A stretch of DNA of 64,000 nucleotides, from contig CAVSSS010000028.1 in NCBI GenBank assembly GCA_963730555.1, forward strand, positions 62,001 through 126,000. The letters run 5' to 3'. How positions within the stretch are numbered: position 1 is the stretch's first letter; the number at the start of each line of letters is the position of its first letter. The stretch comes from Roseiarcus sp963730555 (GTDB lineage Bacteria > Pseudomonadota > Alphaproteobacteria > Rhizobiales > Beijerinckiaceae). The notes below the pieces were generated by a model. The model made no database searches. It saw only the letters and a list, made by a program, of their open reading frames with translations, and was not told the DNA's origin. Position numbers and translations under genes: made by a program. Below are positions 1 to 9,000 of this stretch, in pieces.

Positions 1-222
1 CTTGTCACTCATCTTGACCGCGACGTCGCTATGAAAAACGCGCGACTGGGCGGCCAGCCGGGGATGACGCTTGAGGATGGGGCCGATTACGGCCTGGTCG
101 CCATAGAGAAGAAACTCAACGTCGGGACGGCGTTCGAGCGCCACGGCCGCAGCGGACAGTACGATCGTCGGCCCGTGATCGCCCCCCATCGCATCCAGAG
201 CTATGCGAATGTCGCCTGCCAT
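1..222 (-). CDS. plsX: Phosphate acyltransferase PlsX, N-terminal part (cut by window edge)
   Basis: PlsX makes acyl-phosphate from acyl-ACP for phosphatidic acid synthesis. Translating the minus strand from the ATG at 222 gives 74 codons open to the window edge, beginning MAGDIRIALDAMGGDHGP. The glycine-rich IALDAMGGDHGP stretch is the PlsX N-terminal signature. The rest of the protein lies outside the window. In alphaproteobacteria plsX normally follows the DUF177 gene directly and precedes fabH; here a DUF1097 gene lies between DUF177 and plsX. The start is preceded by AAGGA, a plausible ribosome-binding site. Confidence 0.9.
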   Translation of the reverse strand, partial: MAGDIRIALDAMGGDHGPTIVLSAAAVALERRPDVEFLLYGDQAVIGPILKRHPRLAAQSRVFHSDVAVKMSDK

Positions 223-573
223 TCCTTCGTCCGACCGCCCGAGCGCGTTGCCCGGACGGCGCGGCGCCGCGCGACAATAGCGGCTCCTCCGTCCAAGGCA
301 ACGCAAGAAACTCGCGACCGGCTGCAAGCCAGTGACGTTCTTTTCGACGGCGCAGTGCGTTGGGCAATCACATCAATGTTAACGAGCAGAACTGACTGAG
401 ACCGCGGCCACCGTCAAAACGCTGCGCTCAAATTCAATGGCTCTCCGCCGCCGCAAAAATCGCCGGCGCCCTCGCCGTCTGGAAATTCTTTCGGCGGAAT
501 AAAGTGCTGCGCCATGGGCCGCGAGGCGTCTACGATTCGCTATAATCGCCAGCTCGCGGCCCTGTTTCGCCCC
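223..573. other. Intergenic region upstream of plsX
   Basis: These 351 bases lie between the start of plsX and the stop of the DUF1097 gene, both on the minus strand. The open frames that cross the region lack recognisable protein features and look like shadows of high-GC DNA. A promoter for plsX would be expected here because the gap separates it from its usual operon partner, but I see no clear promoter or terminator. Confidence 0.5.
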
Positions 574-1122
574 TCAGCGGACAGTGCTCTCGGCCCGCAC
601 TCGCTGCGGCTGCTCCTTGACCAGCGCGAGGGCGACTTTCTGAGAAATGTAGCCGAGGATCGCGCCGATAATCAGGGAAATCACGCCAACAACAAAGGGA
701 TTCTCGAGCGAGGCCGATGTGACCGCGCCGAGCTTGTTGCCCGTCAAGGCGAGACCGGCGACAGCCGCGTATCCGAGCACGCCTGCGGGAATGTCGCTCA
801 GCATCGGCGCTTTCGCGGCGTATACGAGAATGAAAACCGTGATGAGGACACATACCGCGGCCCACAACGGAACCCCAAGGGCGCCGCCAAGCGGGATCTG
901 GGTGACCAGCAGCAGCGCGATCAGGGCCATGACGGCGCCGAATATATTGTTGGTGAGCGCCTTAGTAAGTCCCTCCTCCTTGCCGCCGCAATGGTAAAAC
1001 GTCGCCCAGGCGATGAACGCAACCCAGATTTGCAAGCCGAGGCCGATGGGCGACAAAAGCACAAATGTCGCAATGCCCCCGAGCACGCCTATGCTAAGCG
1101 CCAATGCCGTAATGAGATCCAT
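574..1122 (-). CDS. DUF1097 family integral membrane protein
   Basis: This 182-residue protein is almost wholly hydrophobic, with about six predicted membrane segments. It matches my recall of the DUF1097 family (E. coli YcdZ-like inner membrane proteins): early SIGVLGGIATFVLL, then a conserved-looking WATFYHCGGKEEG segment at about residues 40-52, and long Ala/Leu/Val/Ile helices. Function is unknown in the family; a role as a small-solute channel or transporter is only a guess. It is separated by 144 bases from the DUF177 gene upstream and by 351 bases from plsX downstream, so it is probably transcribed separately or was inserted into this neighbourhood. The ATG at 1122 is preceded by AGGGAGG, a good ribosome-binding site. 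Confidence 0.75.
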   Translation of the reverse strand: MDLITALALSIGVLGGIATFVLLSPIGLGLQIWVAFIAWATFYHCGGKEEGLTKALTNNIFGAVMALIALLLVTQIPLGGALGVPLWAAVCVLITVFILVYAAKAPMLSDIPAGVLGYAAVAGLALTGNKLGAVTSASLENPFVVGVISLIIGAILGYISQKVALALVKEQPQRVRAESTVR

Positions 1123-1266
1123 AGCTTCCTCCCTCGTCGCGATGCGCTTTATGGTTGCGCTAGCTTGACACGGAGCTAGTCTCCTAGCGCCGGGGGGACC
1201 ACTATAACCTGTGCCTAAATTCTGCGCAATGCCGTTAGCTTGCCACCGGACTGCGACAATCCCGCC

Positions 1267-1809
1267 CTAATCAGATCGCCGTTTGTTCCGCTCGGCCAGC
1301 GCGGCGAATGGCGAGTCCGTTGGCTCCGAATTCGGGCGCTCCTCGTCGAACGCCAGGCCGGGCTTGCGCGGATAAGGGTCAAGTCCGAGAGCCAGGAACT
1401 CCGCCGTCAGAGCGCCGAGATCGATTGTTCCGTCGATGATCGGATCAGGCTCGTCTTCGTCGGCGAGCGAGAACGTCTGCGTTTCGTTCGCCGTAACGGA
1501 TCCAGAATCCGCCGCTGTCTGCGGGGCGAACCGCACGTCCACGTCCTCGTCAACCGTCGCGGGAAACTGGTCAAGCGAAACGATACAGGTTTGAGTGACC
1601 TCCCCGTGGACGGCGCCGGTGACGCGCGCCCCGCCGCGGCCCCAAGGCTCGACGCGCAACGTCGCCGTCAAGGCCGTGATGGCCGGAAGCCGATAGAACG
1701 ACGCCAACTCTTCCCGCTCGGCGGGAGCAGCCTCAATGGCGATGACTTGACCTGCGCGAGGAATGGCGCCGACCCGCACGACGCGAGAGAAAAGCTTCTC
1801 TTCAGTCAT
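1267..1809 (-). CDS. DUF177 (YceD-type) protein
   Basis: A 180-residue soluble protein of the DUF177/YceD family, whose E. coli member is linked to 23S rRNA accumulation and sits by rpmF and plsX. The family core TQTCIVSLDQFPATVDEDVD is visible near residues 85-104, followed by an acidic stretch (ADEDEPDPIIDGTIDLG) and a C-terminus with the usual LALGLDPYPRKPG. The frame is open 78 codons further upstream, but the start chosen (MTEEKLFSR, ATG at 1809) gives the normal family N-terminus and an 8-base overlap with the stop of the upstream chaperone gene, indicating translational coupling. Confidence 0.88.
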   Translation of the reverse strand: MTEEKLFSRVVRVGAIPRAGQVIAIEAAPAEREELASFYRLPAITALTATLRVEPWGRGGARVTGAVHGEVTQTCIVSLDQFPATVDEDVDVRFAPQTAADSGSVTANETQTFSLADEDEPDPIIDGTIDLGALTAEFLALGLDPYPRKPGLAFDEERPNSEPTDSPFAALAERNKRRSD

Positions 1810-2320
1810 GAGGAACTGCGGCGGCGATCGAGCCAAGCGGGAAACGAAAGCGGCCAGCCGTGAAAGCCTCAATCGGGACCGCAGCCAAGGCGGCGTCAAT
1901 TGAAGCGACATGGTGGGCCAGCGCATCCGCTTTTGGCGCGGCCTCGCGATCCGTAGCGCCGTAAACATTCCGGGCGAGCGCCGTGGCGAGGTCCGTCGAC
2001 GAACCGTCGTCGAGCGCAGCCGCATAAGCGGCGTTGCGGCCATAGAAGGCGCTTCCCATCGCCTTCAGGCGCTTCGCCACGCCGATATCCGATAGCCCCA
2101 TCTCGCGCAGCGTGTCATCGAAATGGGAGAACAAGCTGTCCACCAGATCCTGAGCGACCGCATCGGCGACGCCGCCCAGCGCCGCCAACCGACGCAGGAC
2201 GAGCCCAGCATGCAGCGTCAGAAGCTCGAACCGGCCATCAATCCGATCTGGCGTCCCCAGCGACTCGTACAGCTCCGGGCGGCGCGCCGCAGCCACGATC
2301 TCGCCTCGAATTCTGCTCAA
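1802..2320 (-). CDS. Ubiquinol-cytochrome c chaperone family protein (CBP3-like)
   Basis: This 172-residue protein belongs to the ubiquinol-cytochrome c chaperone (CBP3/UQCC1) family, which in mitochondria helps cytochrome b assembly in complex III; a similar role for the bacterial protein is inferred. Family features are the long helical core with FELLTLHAGLVLRRL (about residues 31-45), DLVDSLFSHFDDTLREMGLS (about 58-77) and MGSAFYGRNAAYAAAL (about 87-102). It starts divergently from bamE, 153 bases away, and its stop overlaps the start of the DUF177 gene. This arrangement is common in alphaproteobacteria. Confidence 0.87.
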   Translation of the reverse strand: MSRIRGEIVAAARRPELYESLGTPDRIDGRFELLTLHAGLVLRRLAALGGVADAVAQDLVDSLFSHFDDTLREMGLSDIGVAKRLKAMGSAFYGRNAAYAAALDDGSSTDLATALARNVYGATDREAAPKADALAHHVASIDAALAAVPIEAFTAGRFRFPLGSIAAAVPHD

Positions 2321-2473
2321 TGACTGCTCTGCTGGCGCGCCGCGCGCGCCACTGGGCCAAGATCATAACGATGTCCTGCGAGCAGCGCCTTGCGCCTTGC
2401 TCTGATCGGGGTTCATGAGTTAGGCATCCGCGCCCACTCTGGCAAGGCGAAAGACGGATCGAAGAGAGACGGA

Positions 2474-2929
2474 ATGCGAATGGCGCCCAAGGTCCATCGT
2501 CGAGCAACGTTGGCATTGGCCCTCTGCGCAGCGCTTATGGTTAGCGGCTGCCTTGGCTACGAGGGCGACTTCGATCGCGGTTACCAGGTCGACGAGGACA
2601 CGCTGTCGCAGGTCAAGGTCGGCGCGACGACCAAGCCGGAAGCGCTCGCGCTGCTTGGCACCCCCTCGACGACTTCGACGGTCGGCGGCGACGCCTGGTA
2701 TTATATCGGGCAAAAGATGAAGCACACCTTGTCGTTCATGCCGGTCCAGATGACCGATCAGCACGTGCTGGCGGTCTACTTCGACAAGAGCGGCAAGGTC
2801 GACCGCATCGCCAATTACGGCATGCAGGACGGCAAGGTGTTCGACTTCGTGAGCCGCACGACGCCGACCGGCGGATCTGAGCCAGACTTCCTCAGGAACA
2901 TGATGGGCGGCCTGTTCAAGTTCACCTGA
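2474..2929 (+). CDS. bamE: Outer membrane assembly lipoprotein, BamE/SmpA family
   Basis: A 151-residue lipoprotein resembling BamE, a subunit of the BAM complex that inserts beta-barrel proteins into the outer membrane. The N-terminus has a basic n-region, a hydrophobic h-region and a lipobox-like LMVSGC at about residues 21-26, so mature processing at Cys26 is expected. The BamE fold is supported by VKVGATTKPEALALLGTPST followed by an aromatic GGDAWYYIGQK strand. The ATG at 2474 is preferred to an earlier in-frame start at 2390 because it gives a proper signal peptide and has a purine-rich GAAGAGAG about 6 bases upstream. The 3' end overlaps the convergent EEP gene by 8 bases. Confidence 0.88.
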   Translation: MRMAPKVHRRATLALALCAALMVSGCLGYEGDFDRGYQVDEDTLSQVKVGATTKPEALALLGTPSTTSTVGGDAWYYIGQKMKHTLSFMPVQMTDQHVLAVYFDKSGKVDRIANYGMQDGKVFDFVSRTTPTGGSEPDFLRNMMGGLFKFT

Positions 2930-3692
2930 GGGCGAACTCGAGCGAGAGCGGGGCGTGGTCCGACACTTGGTCGGGCAGCGCTCCGAATCCGAGCACGTCC
3001 ACGCCCGCGCTCACGAGCACGTAATCAGCGAATTTTTCGGCGCCAGGGTAAAGGCTCGTGCGGGTCGAGGTCACGGCGTGCTCTGCGATGAGATTGCGGA
3101 AGCCTTCCTCCTCAAGCATCCGCAAGCTCCGCGTGTCCGGCTGAAGATTGAAATCGCCGCACAGGACGAACGGCTCCCGCCGAGAGGCGAGAAAGGCGAG
3201 TATGCGCCGCGACTGCGCGATCCGCTCGTCGCTGTCGCCCTTGCCCTGTCCGTTCCAGAGGCCATGAAAGTTCATGACGCTGAACCGCCCGGCTGGCGCA
3301 GCGACGGTGACGAATTGAATGTTGCGTGCGTGCAGGCCGAGGTTGCCTTGCGGGAGGAAGCCGCGCTCGCGGTGGACAAAAACGTCGCCGGAGTTAACGA
3401 CTTCCAGCCTCTTCGAGACGAGCGTCATGAGCCCGTAGTCGTTCAAGCAATGCGGATGGAAGAGAGCCCGGTGACTGTCGAGCAACGCGCCGATCGCCTG
3501 CTTGCCGTAGACCATGACCTCCGCTTGTGAAAGCGGCTCGGCTCCGGCAGCGACGCCCTGCAGATTCTCATAAGGGCCGGACCAGACCTCCTGCAAGCAG
3601 ATGAAATCGGCGTCGCGATGCGAATCCAGAAAGGCAAGCAGCTTCTCGCTTCCCGCTCGCCCGCCCCACGTGTTCAGACAGATCAGCCTCAT
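2922..3692 (-). CDS. Endonuclease/exonuclease/phosphatase (EEP) fold hydrolase
   Basis: A 256-residue protein with the full EEP-fold motif set: LICLNTWGG at the N-terminus (metal-site Asn), FICLQEVW at about 30-37 (catalytic Glu), VMNFHGLWN at about 138-146, FVLCGDFNLQ at about 174-183 (Asp and Asn) and VSDHAPLSLEF at the C-terminus (Asp-His). These define Mg-dependent phosphodiesterases acting on nucleic acids, phosphoinositides or sphingomyelin. No signal peptide is evident, so it is probably cytoplasmic. The substrate cannot be assigned. It converges with bamE, overlapping it by 8 bases. Confidence 0.85.
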   Translation of the reverse strand: MRLICLNTWGGRAGSEKLLAFLDSHRDADFICLQEVWSGPYENLQGVAAGAEPLSQAEVMVYGKQAIGALLDSHRALFHPHCLNDYGLMTLVSKRLEVVNSGDVFVHRERGFLPQGNLGLHARNIQFVTVAAPAGRFSVMNFHGLWNGQGKGDSDERIAQSRRILAFLASRREPFVLCGDFNLQPDTRSLRMLEEEGFRNLIAEHAVTSTRTSLYPGAEKFADYVLVSAGVDVLGFGALPDQVSDHAPLSLEFALR

Positions 3693-3756
3693 CGATCGGA
3701 CGGAGTATCCGCGAAAAGCTGGCGCGTTCGCCTTCCCTTGCTCTCTTTCTGCGAAT

Positions 3757-5887
3757 TCACCGCGCCAGGATCGCCAGCAGCAGGAGCGCGACGATGTTGG
3801 TGATCTTGATCGCCGGATTGACGGCCGGGCCGGCGGTGTCCTTGTAGGGGTCGCCGACCGTGTCGCCGGTGACCGCGGCTTTATGCGGCTCGGAGCCCTT
3901 CATCCACTTGTTTCCGTCTTTGTCGACGAACCCGTCCTCGAAGCTCTTCTTGGCGTTGTCCCAGGCGCCGCCGCCCGAGGTCATCGAGATTGCGACGAAG
4001 AGACCGTTGACGATCACGCCGAGCAACGACGCGCCAAGCGCGGCGAAGGCCGAGGCCTTCGAGCCCGAGATCCACAGCGCGCCGAAATAGACGACGAACG
4101 GCGCCAGCACCGGCAAGAGCGAGGGAACGATCATCTCCCGGATCGCTGCGCGGGTCAGCAAATCAACAGCGCGCCCGTAATCGGGACGCTGCGTGCCATT
4201 CATGATGCCCGGCATTTCCTTGAACTGGCGGCGCACTTCAAGCACCACCGATCCCGCGGCCCGCCCGACCGCGGTCATTGCGATGCCGGCGAAGAGATAA
4301 GGGATCATGCCGCCAAAAATGAGCCCGGCGACCACGTAGGGGTTCGAGAGGTTGAAGTCGACGACGCCGATGTCCTTGAAGTAAGGCGCGCCGGTCTCCG
4401 TGAAGTGCCGGATGTCGTTGGTGTAGGCCGCGAACAGCACCAGCGCGCCGAGGCCCGCGGAACCGATCGCATAGCCCTTGGTGATCGCCTTGGTGGTGTT
4501 GCCGACCGCGTCGAGCGCGTCGGTCGACTGGCGCACTTCCTTGGGCAGGCCAGCCATTTCCGCGATGCCGCCGGCATTGTCGGTGACCGGGCCGAACGCA
4601 TCGAGCGCGACGATCATGCCGGCGAGGCCGAGCATGGTCGTCACGGCGATCGCGGTGCCGAAGAGGCCGGCGAGCTGATAGGTCGAGACGATGCCGGCGA
4701 CGATGACCAGCGCCGGGAGCGCCGTCGATTTCGAGCGACACAGCGAGGCCCTGGATCACGTTGGTGCCGTGGCCGGTGACGGAAGCTTGCGCGATCGATA
4801 CGACCGGGCGCTTTCCTGTGCCGGTGTAATATTCGGTGATGACGACAATGAGGCCCGTGACCACAAGCCCGATCAGGCCGCAGACGAACAGACTCGAGCC
4901 GGTGACGGTTTTGCCGGCGACCGTGCCGATATCGCCCCAGCCCACGACATAGGTCGTCGCAATAGCCAGGCCGAGGATCGATAAGACGGCGGTGGCGATG
5001 AGGCCCTTGTAAAGCGCACCCATAATCGAGCCATCGGCGCCGAGCTTGACGAAGAAAGTGCCGATGATCGAGGTGACGATGCAGGCCGCGCAGATCGCGA
5101 GCGGATACATCATCGTGGGAATGAGCGCCGGCGTGCTTTCGAAGAAGATCGAGGCGAGCACCATCGTCGCCACGACCGTCACCGCATAGGTCTCGAACAG
5201 GTCGGCGGCCATGCCAGCGCAATCGCCGACATTATCGCCCACATTGTCGGCGATGGTCGCAGGGTTGCGTGGATCGTCCTCGGGAATGCCGGCTTCGACC
5301 TTGCCGACGAGATCGGCGCCGACATCCGCGCCCTTGGTAAAGATGCCGCCGCCAAGCCGGGCGAAGATCGAGATGAGCGAGGCGCCGAAGCCGAGGGCGA
5401 CCAGCGCGTCAATCGTCACGCGGTCCGAGACGCCATAGCCAAGAACCCCGGTGAGAAAGCCAAAGTAGCCGGCCACGCCGAGAAGCGCGAGGCCTGCGAC
5501 AAGCAGGCCGGTAACCGCGCCCGAGCGGAAAGCGATGTCGAGGCCGCCGGCGAGCGATTTCGTCGCGGCTTGCGCGGTGCGCACATTGGCGCGCACCGAG
5601 ACGTTCATGCCGATGAAGCCCGCTGCGCCGGACAAAATTGCACCGACTGCGAACCCGATCGCCACCGTCCACGAAAGCAGAAGCCCAAGGGCTATGAACA
5701 CCACGGCGCCGACGCCGGCGATGGTCGTATACTGGCGCCGGAGATAGGCTTGCGCGCCTTCCGCGACCGCGCCGGAGATCTCCTGCATGCGCGCCGTGCC
5801 GGCGTCCGCGGCCATCAGGCTATTAATCGTGTAGACGCCGTAGACGATAGAAAGCAGTCCACAGACGATGATCAAGCCCAAAAGCAT
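3757..5887 (-). CDS. hppA: K+-independent-type H+-translocating membrane pyrophosphatase (single-base frameshift)
   Basis: This membrane pyrophosphatase couples PPi hydrolysis to proton pumping. Restored length is about 708 residues, as in the family, with about 16 membrane helices. The substrate site DVGADLVGKVEAGIPEDDPR and the following NPATIADNVGDNVGD are intact, as is GDTVGDPYKDTAGPAVNP at the C-terminus. GNTTKAITKGYAIGSAG carries Lys where K+-dependent enzymes have Ala, indicating the K+-independent type. The reading frame breaks at 4729-4731: one base in a TTT run (AAA on the coding strand) must be skipped to pass from AVSLE to STALPALVIV. The start is set at ATG 5887 (MLLGLII); an earlier GTG at 5968 would add 27 polar residues. 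Both halves are otherwise perfectly conserved, so a sequence error is likely. Confidence 0.9.
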
Positions 5888-6068
5888 GCGCAAAAGCCCC
5901 GTTTCAAGGCCGCGGGCGCTCTCCCGCGGTTCGTTTGACGGCGCCTCTTGCCAGAAACTGGGCTGCACCGCAACGGCGCGGCCATTTCAGGCCGGTTTTG
6001 AGACGAAAGTCGGGCTCCGGCTGGCGTGCACAATCGGGCGGCGGCGAATTTTTGGCCAGCGCGACCCC

Positions 6069-9000
6069 TCAGCGCATTCCTTCCGCAGTCCAGGTCGCTT
6101 CGCCAACACGCAGCGACTGGACCTTGAGTTCGCCTTTGGCTTCGAACAGATCGTCTCGCAAGGCGATTTTCCCGTCCCGCTGCTCGATCCCCAGGATGGC
6201 GTAGGCGGCCGAGAGCATGCGAGCGGCGGAGCCGGTGTACCACGACCAGCCTCCTCGCCCGCCGTGGCCCCAACCATCGTAAATATCAGCCGGCTGCTGA
6301 ATCGGAATGAGGCCGTAAACCGCCAGGGTCTCGGGGTCCGTCTTCTTCAGCGGGGAGATCTTCTCGTAAATCTCGAAGGCGCGTCCTCTTAGCCGGGAGG
6401 CCTGTTCATGATCGCCCCGGGCTCGCGCGGACGTCGCGAGCCGAATGAAACCATCGACGATCCAAGTCGCGCCGTGGCTGTACTGGCCGCCATTCTCACG
6501 CACGCCAGGTGGATAGTCAGCGATGCGGCCGGGATAAGGTTGCGAATGCTCATAGAATGGCGTCTCGAGCAAGAGGATCCGGTTCGCGCGCTCAATCCCC
6601 TTCAGGCCGCCCTCAATCGCCGCGAGGGCGCGTGCGTCATCGCAAGCCCCGGAATGGGCGGACCATCCCGTCGTCATGGCGTTGCGCTCGCCGACCTCGC
6701 GTCCGTCGTCGGCGAAGTCGAGCGCGTAATGGTCGCCCATCCAGCCGGCTTCGAGCGCCTTCCGCTGCCCGGCTAGGGCTGATTCGCAGCGCGCCGCGAA
6801 ATCCTCGTCGCCCTTGATCCGCGCCAGCTCGACGAAGCCGTCGAGCACGTTGGCGAGGAAGAAGCCCATCCAGACGCTGGTGCCGATTTCGCGTCGGCCC
6901 AGCGCATCGATGCCGTCGTTCCAGTCGCCTGCGCGCAGGAGAGGCAATCCGTTCGCGCCGAGATGCCGAAGGGTGAATTCTATGGTCAGACGCGCGTGCT
7001 CATAGACAGTCGCGCTCTCGCGCGACATGCGCGGGATGACGATCCAGGTGTCATCGTGCGCTGGCACGGCTTCGCCCTCGAGGAATGGTGTCACCTCGTC
7101 GAGGACGGTTCGATCGCCGCTGTCGCGAACGTAACGAGCGAGCACGTAAGGCAGCCAGAGGTGGGGATCGCTCGCCTTGGTGCGTTGACCGAGGCCTGTT
7201 CCCCCACCCGGCGCGTGGTGCCACCATTTGAGCACGTCGCCTTCGCGGAACTGCTGGCTTGCATGCAATACGATCTGCGCCCGCGTGAGGCGCGGTTCGA
7301 GGAGCGTCAGGGGCAGCACGTCCTGCAACTGGTCGCGATAGCCGGTCGCTCCGCCAAGCTGGTTTGGACCGGCGCGGCCGAACAATCGCGAAGCGTAAAG
7401 CTGGTAGGGCAGCCAGGTGTTCACCAGCCGGTCAAAGTCCGGCCGATTGGTTCGCACCTCGACCGCGCTCAGCCTCTTGCCCCACGAGGCTCGTGTCGCC
7501 GCAAGTTCATCCTCCGCACTCGCGACGCCGACACGCGCAGCGGCAGCCAGCGCTTCGTGCCGGTTCGGCGCTTGGCCGAAGACGATCGCGATCTTCGTCT
7601 CGCCGCCAGGGGGCAATACGATCTCGCTGCAGAAGGCGGCGACGCGCCGCCCGTCGTCGCGCGCGGCGCCGTCGCTCGCGCCTGTCGCCACCATTGCGGG
7701 GGTCAGGATATTGCGCCCAGGACCGCCGAAAAATCGGGCGCGGATTGTTTCGGTCGACGGTCCCAAGAGGCTTGTCGCGGCGAAGGCGAAGCCGTGCACG
7801 AAATCGTTGTTGGGATTGTTCAAGAGGAGGGCCGAGCCGACCTTCTCGTCAAGAATTCTTGTCGACGCTCGCGTTAGGGCTGTCGTCGAGGGATACATCA
7901 AAGAACGGCGCGACGCGGAGTCGCTTCGCGTCCGCGGCGCGATTGCGCAGAGTGAGAAGACGCATGTCGCCCGGATACTCGGGCGGCACGAAGATGACAT
8001 ATTCCATCTCGAGATTGCCGCGCACTGCGTGGAAAGTCGCGACCCCCGGCTCGTAAGTCACCTCGTATCTGAGATGCTCGCGCTGAAACGGCGCGAAGCC
8101 AAGCGCGTCAGTCTCGCCGCTCTCGAGATCGCGCAGATAGACGATCTGCGCGGGCTGCACGGCGGTCACGGTGTCGAAGCGAAAGGCGGAGAGCCCGTTC
8201 TGGCGGGCATTGCCGAAGGCGGAGAAAATCTCGCCGTCGTTGGACACCAACGTCACCATGCCGCGCTCGTTCGCCATGACGTGAGCCCACGGTCGAGGCG
8301 TACGGTGGGTGAGGCTCAGCGCCTTTCCATCCGCCAAGAAGCTAAACGGCCAACGCGAATGCAGCGCGGGAGAAGGCTCGACGGCGCGCGTTTCGTACAC
8401 GCGCTTCTGCAGCTCCGGCTCGGGCAGAGGCGGAAGACCGAGTCGCGTCGCGATCAGTTCGCCCGCCCAGACGGCGTTGTCAGAGCGGCCGACGATGAAC
8501 TCCGCGTTCGCTGTCTCGCCCGGCGCGAGCGTCGCCTCGAGGGTGAAACTCGCGGCCGGATCGAAGGGCCAGACCTTCCCTTCATCGTCGAGCTTGCGCC
8601 AGCGCCACCGCTCGCAGCCGGTTGGCTTCATGAGCGAGCCTTCGCCGATGAAGCGGATGCGCGAATCCTCATAGCCGATGAGCTCGGCGCCGGGGCCAGG
8701 CTTGACGGCGAAGAACGCGACCTCGCCGCGATCGGCGCGCGCCGATCGCAAGAGCCGGTTGCGCGCGAGAATGGCGTTGAGAGGGCGCACGAACACGGTC
8801 TCGACATGCATGCCGGCGAAATCGAGATCTTTCGCGTAAGCGCCGGTCTCATGGCCGGCGACCTCGCAGAAACTGGCAAGACGCAGTCGCCGATGCCGGT
8901 CCGATTTGTTGTCAAGCCTGATGCGCCAGCTCAAGATCGCGCCTTGGGGATCGGGCGCCATCTCCATACGCGCTTCAATCCCGTTCAGCGCGTTGACGAT

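Noticed and set aside
514..1179. A 221-codon plus-strand open frame antisense to the DUF1097 gene
   Set aside because: The minus-strand protein has clear membrane helices and a good ribosome-binding site; the plus-strand frame is polar, Arg/Gln-rich shadow sequence.
3601..4779. A 392-codon plus-strand open frame over the 3' half of hppA
   Set aside because: It mirrors the pyrophosphatase codons on the other strand and has shadow-like Arg/Asp/Glu composition.
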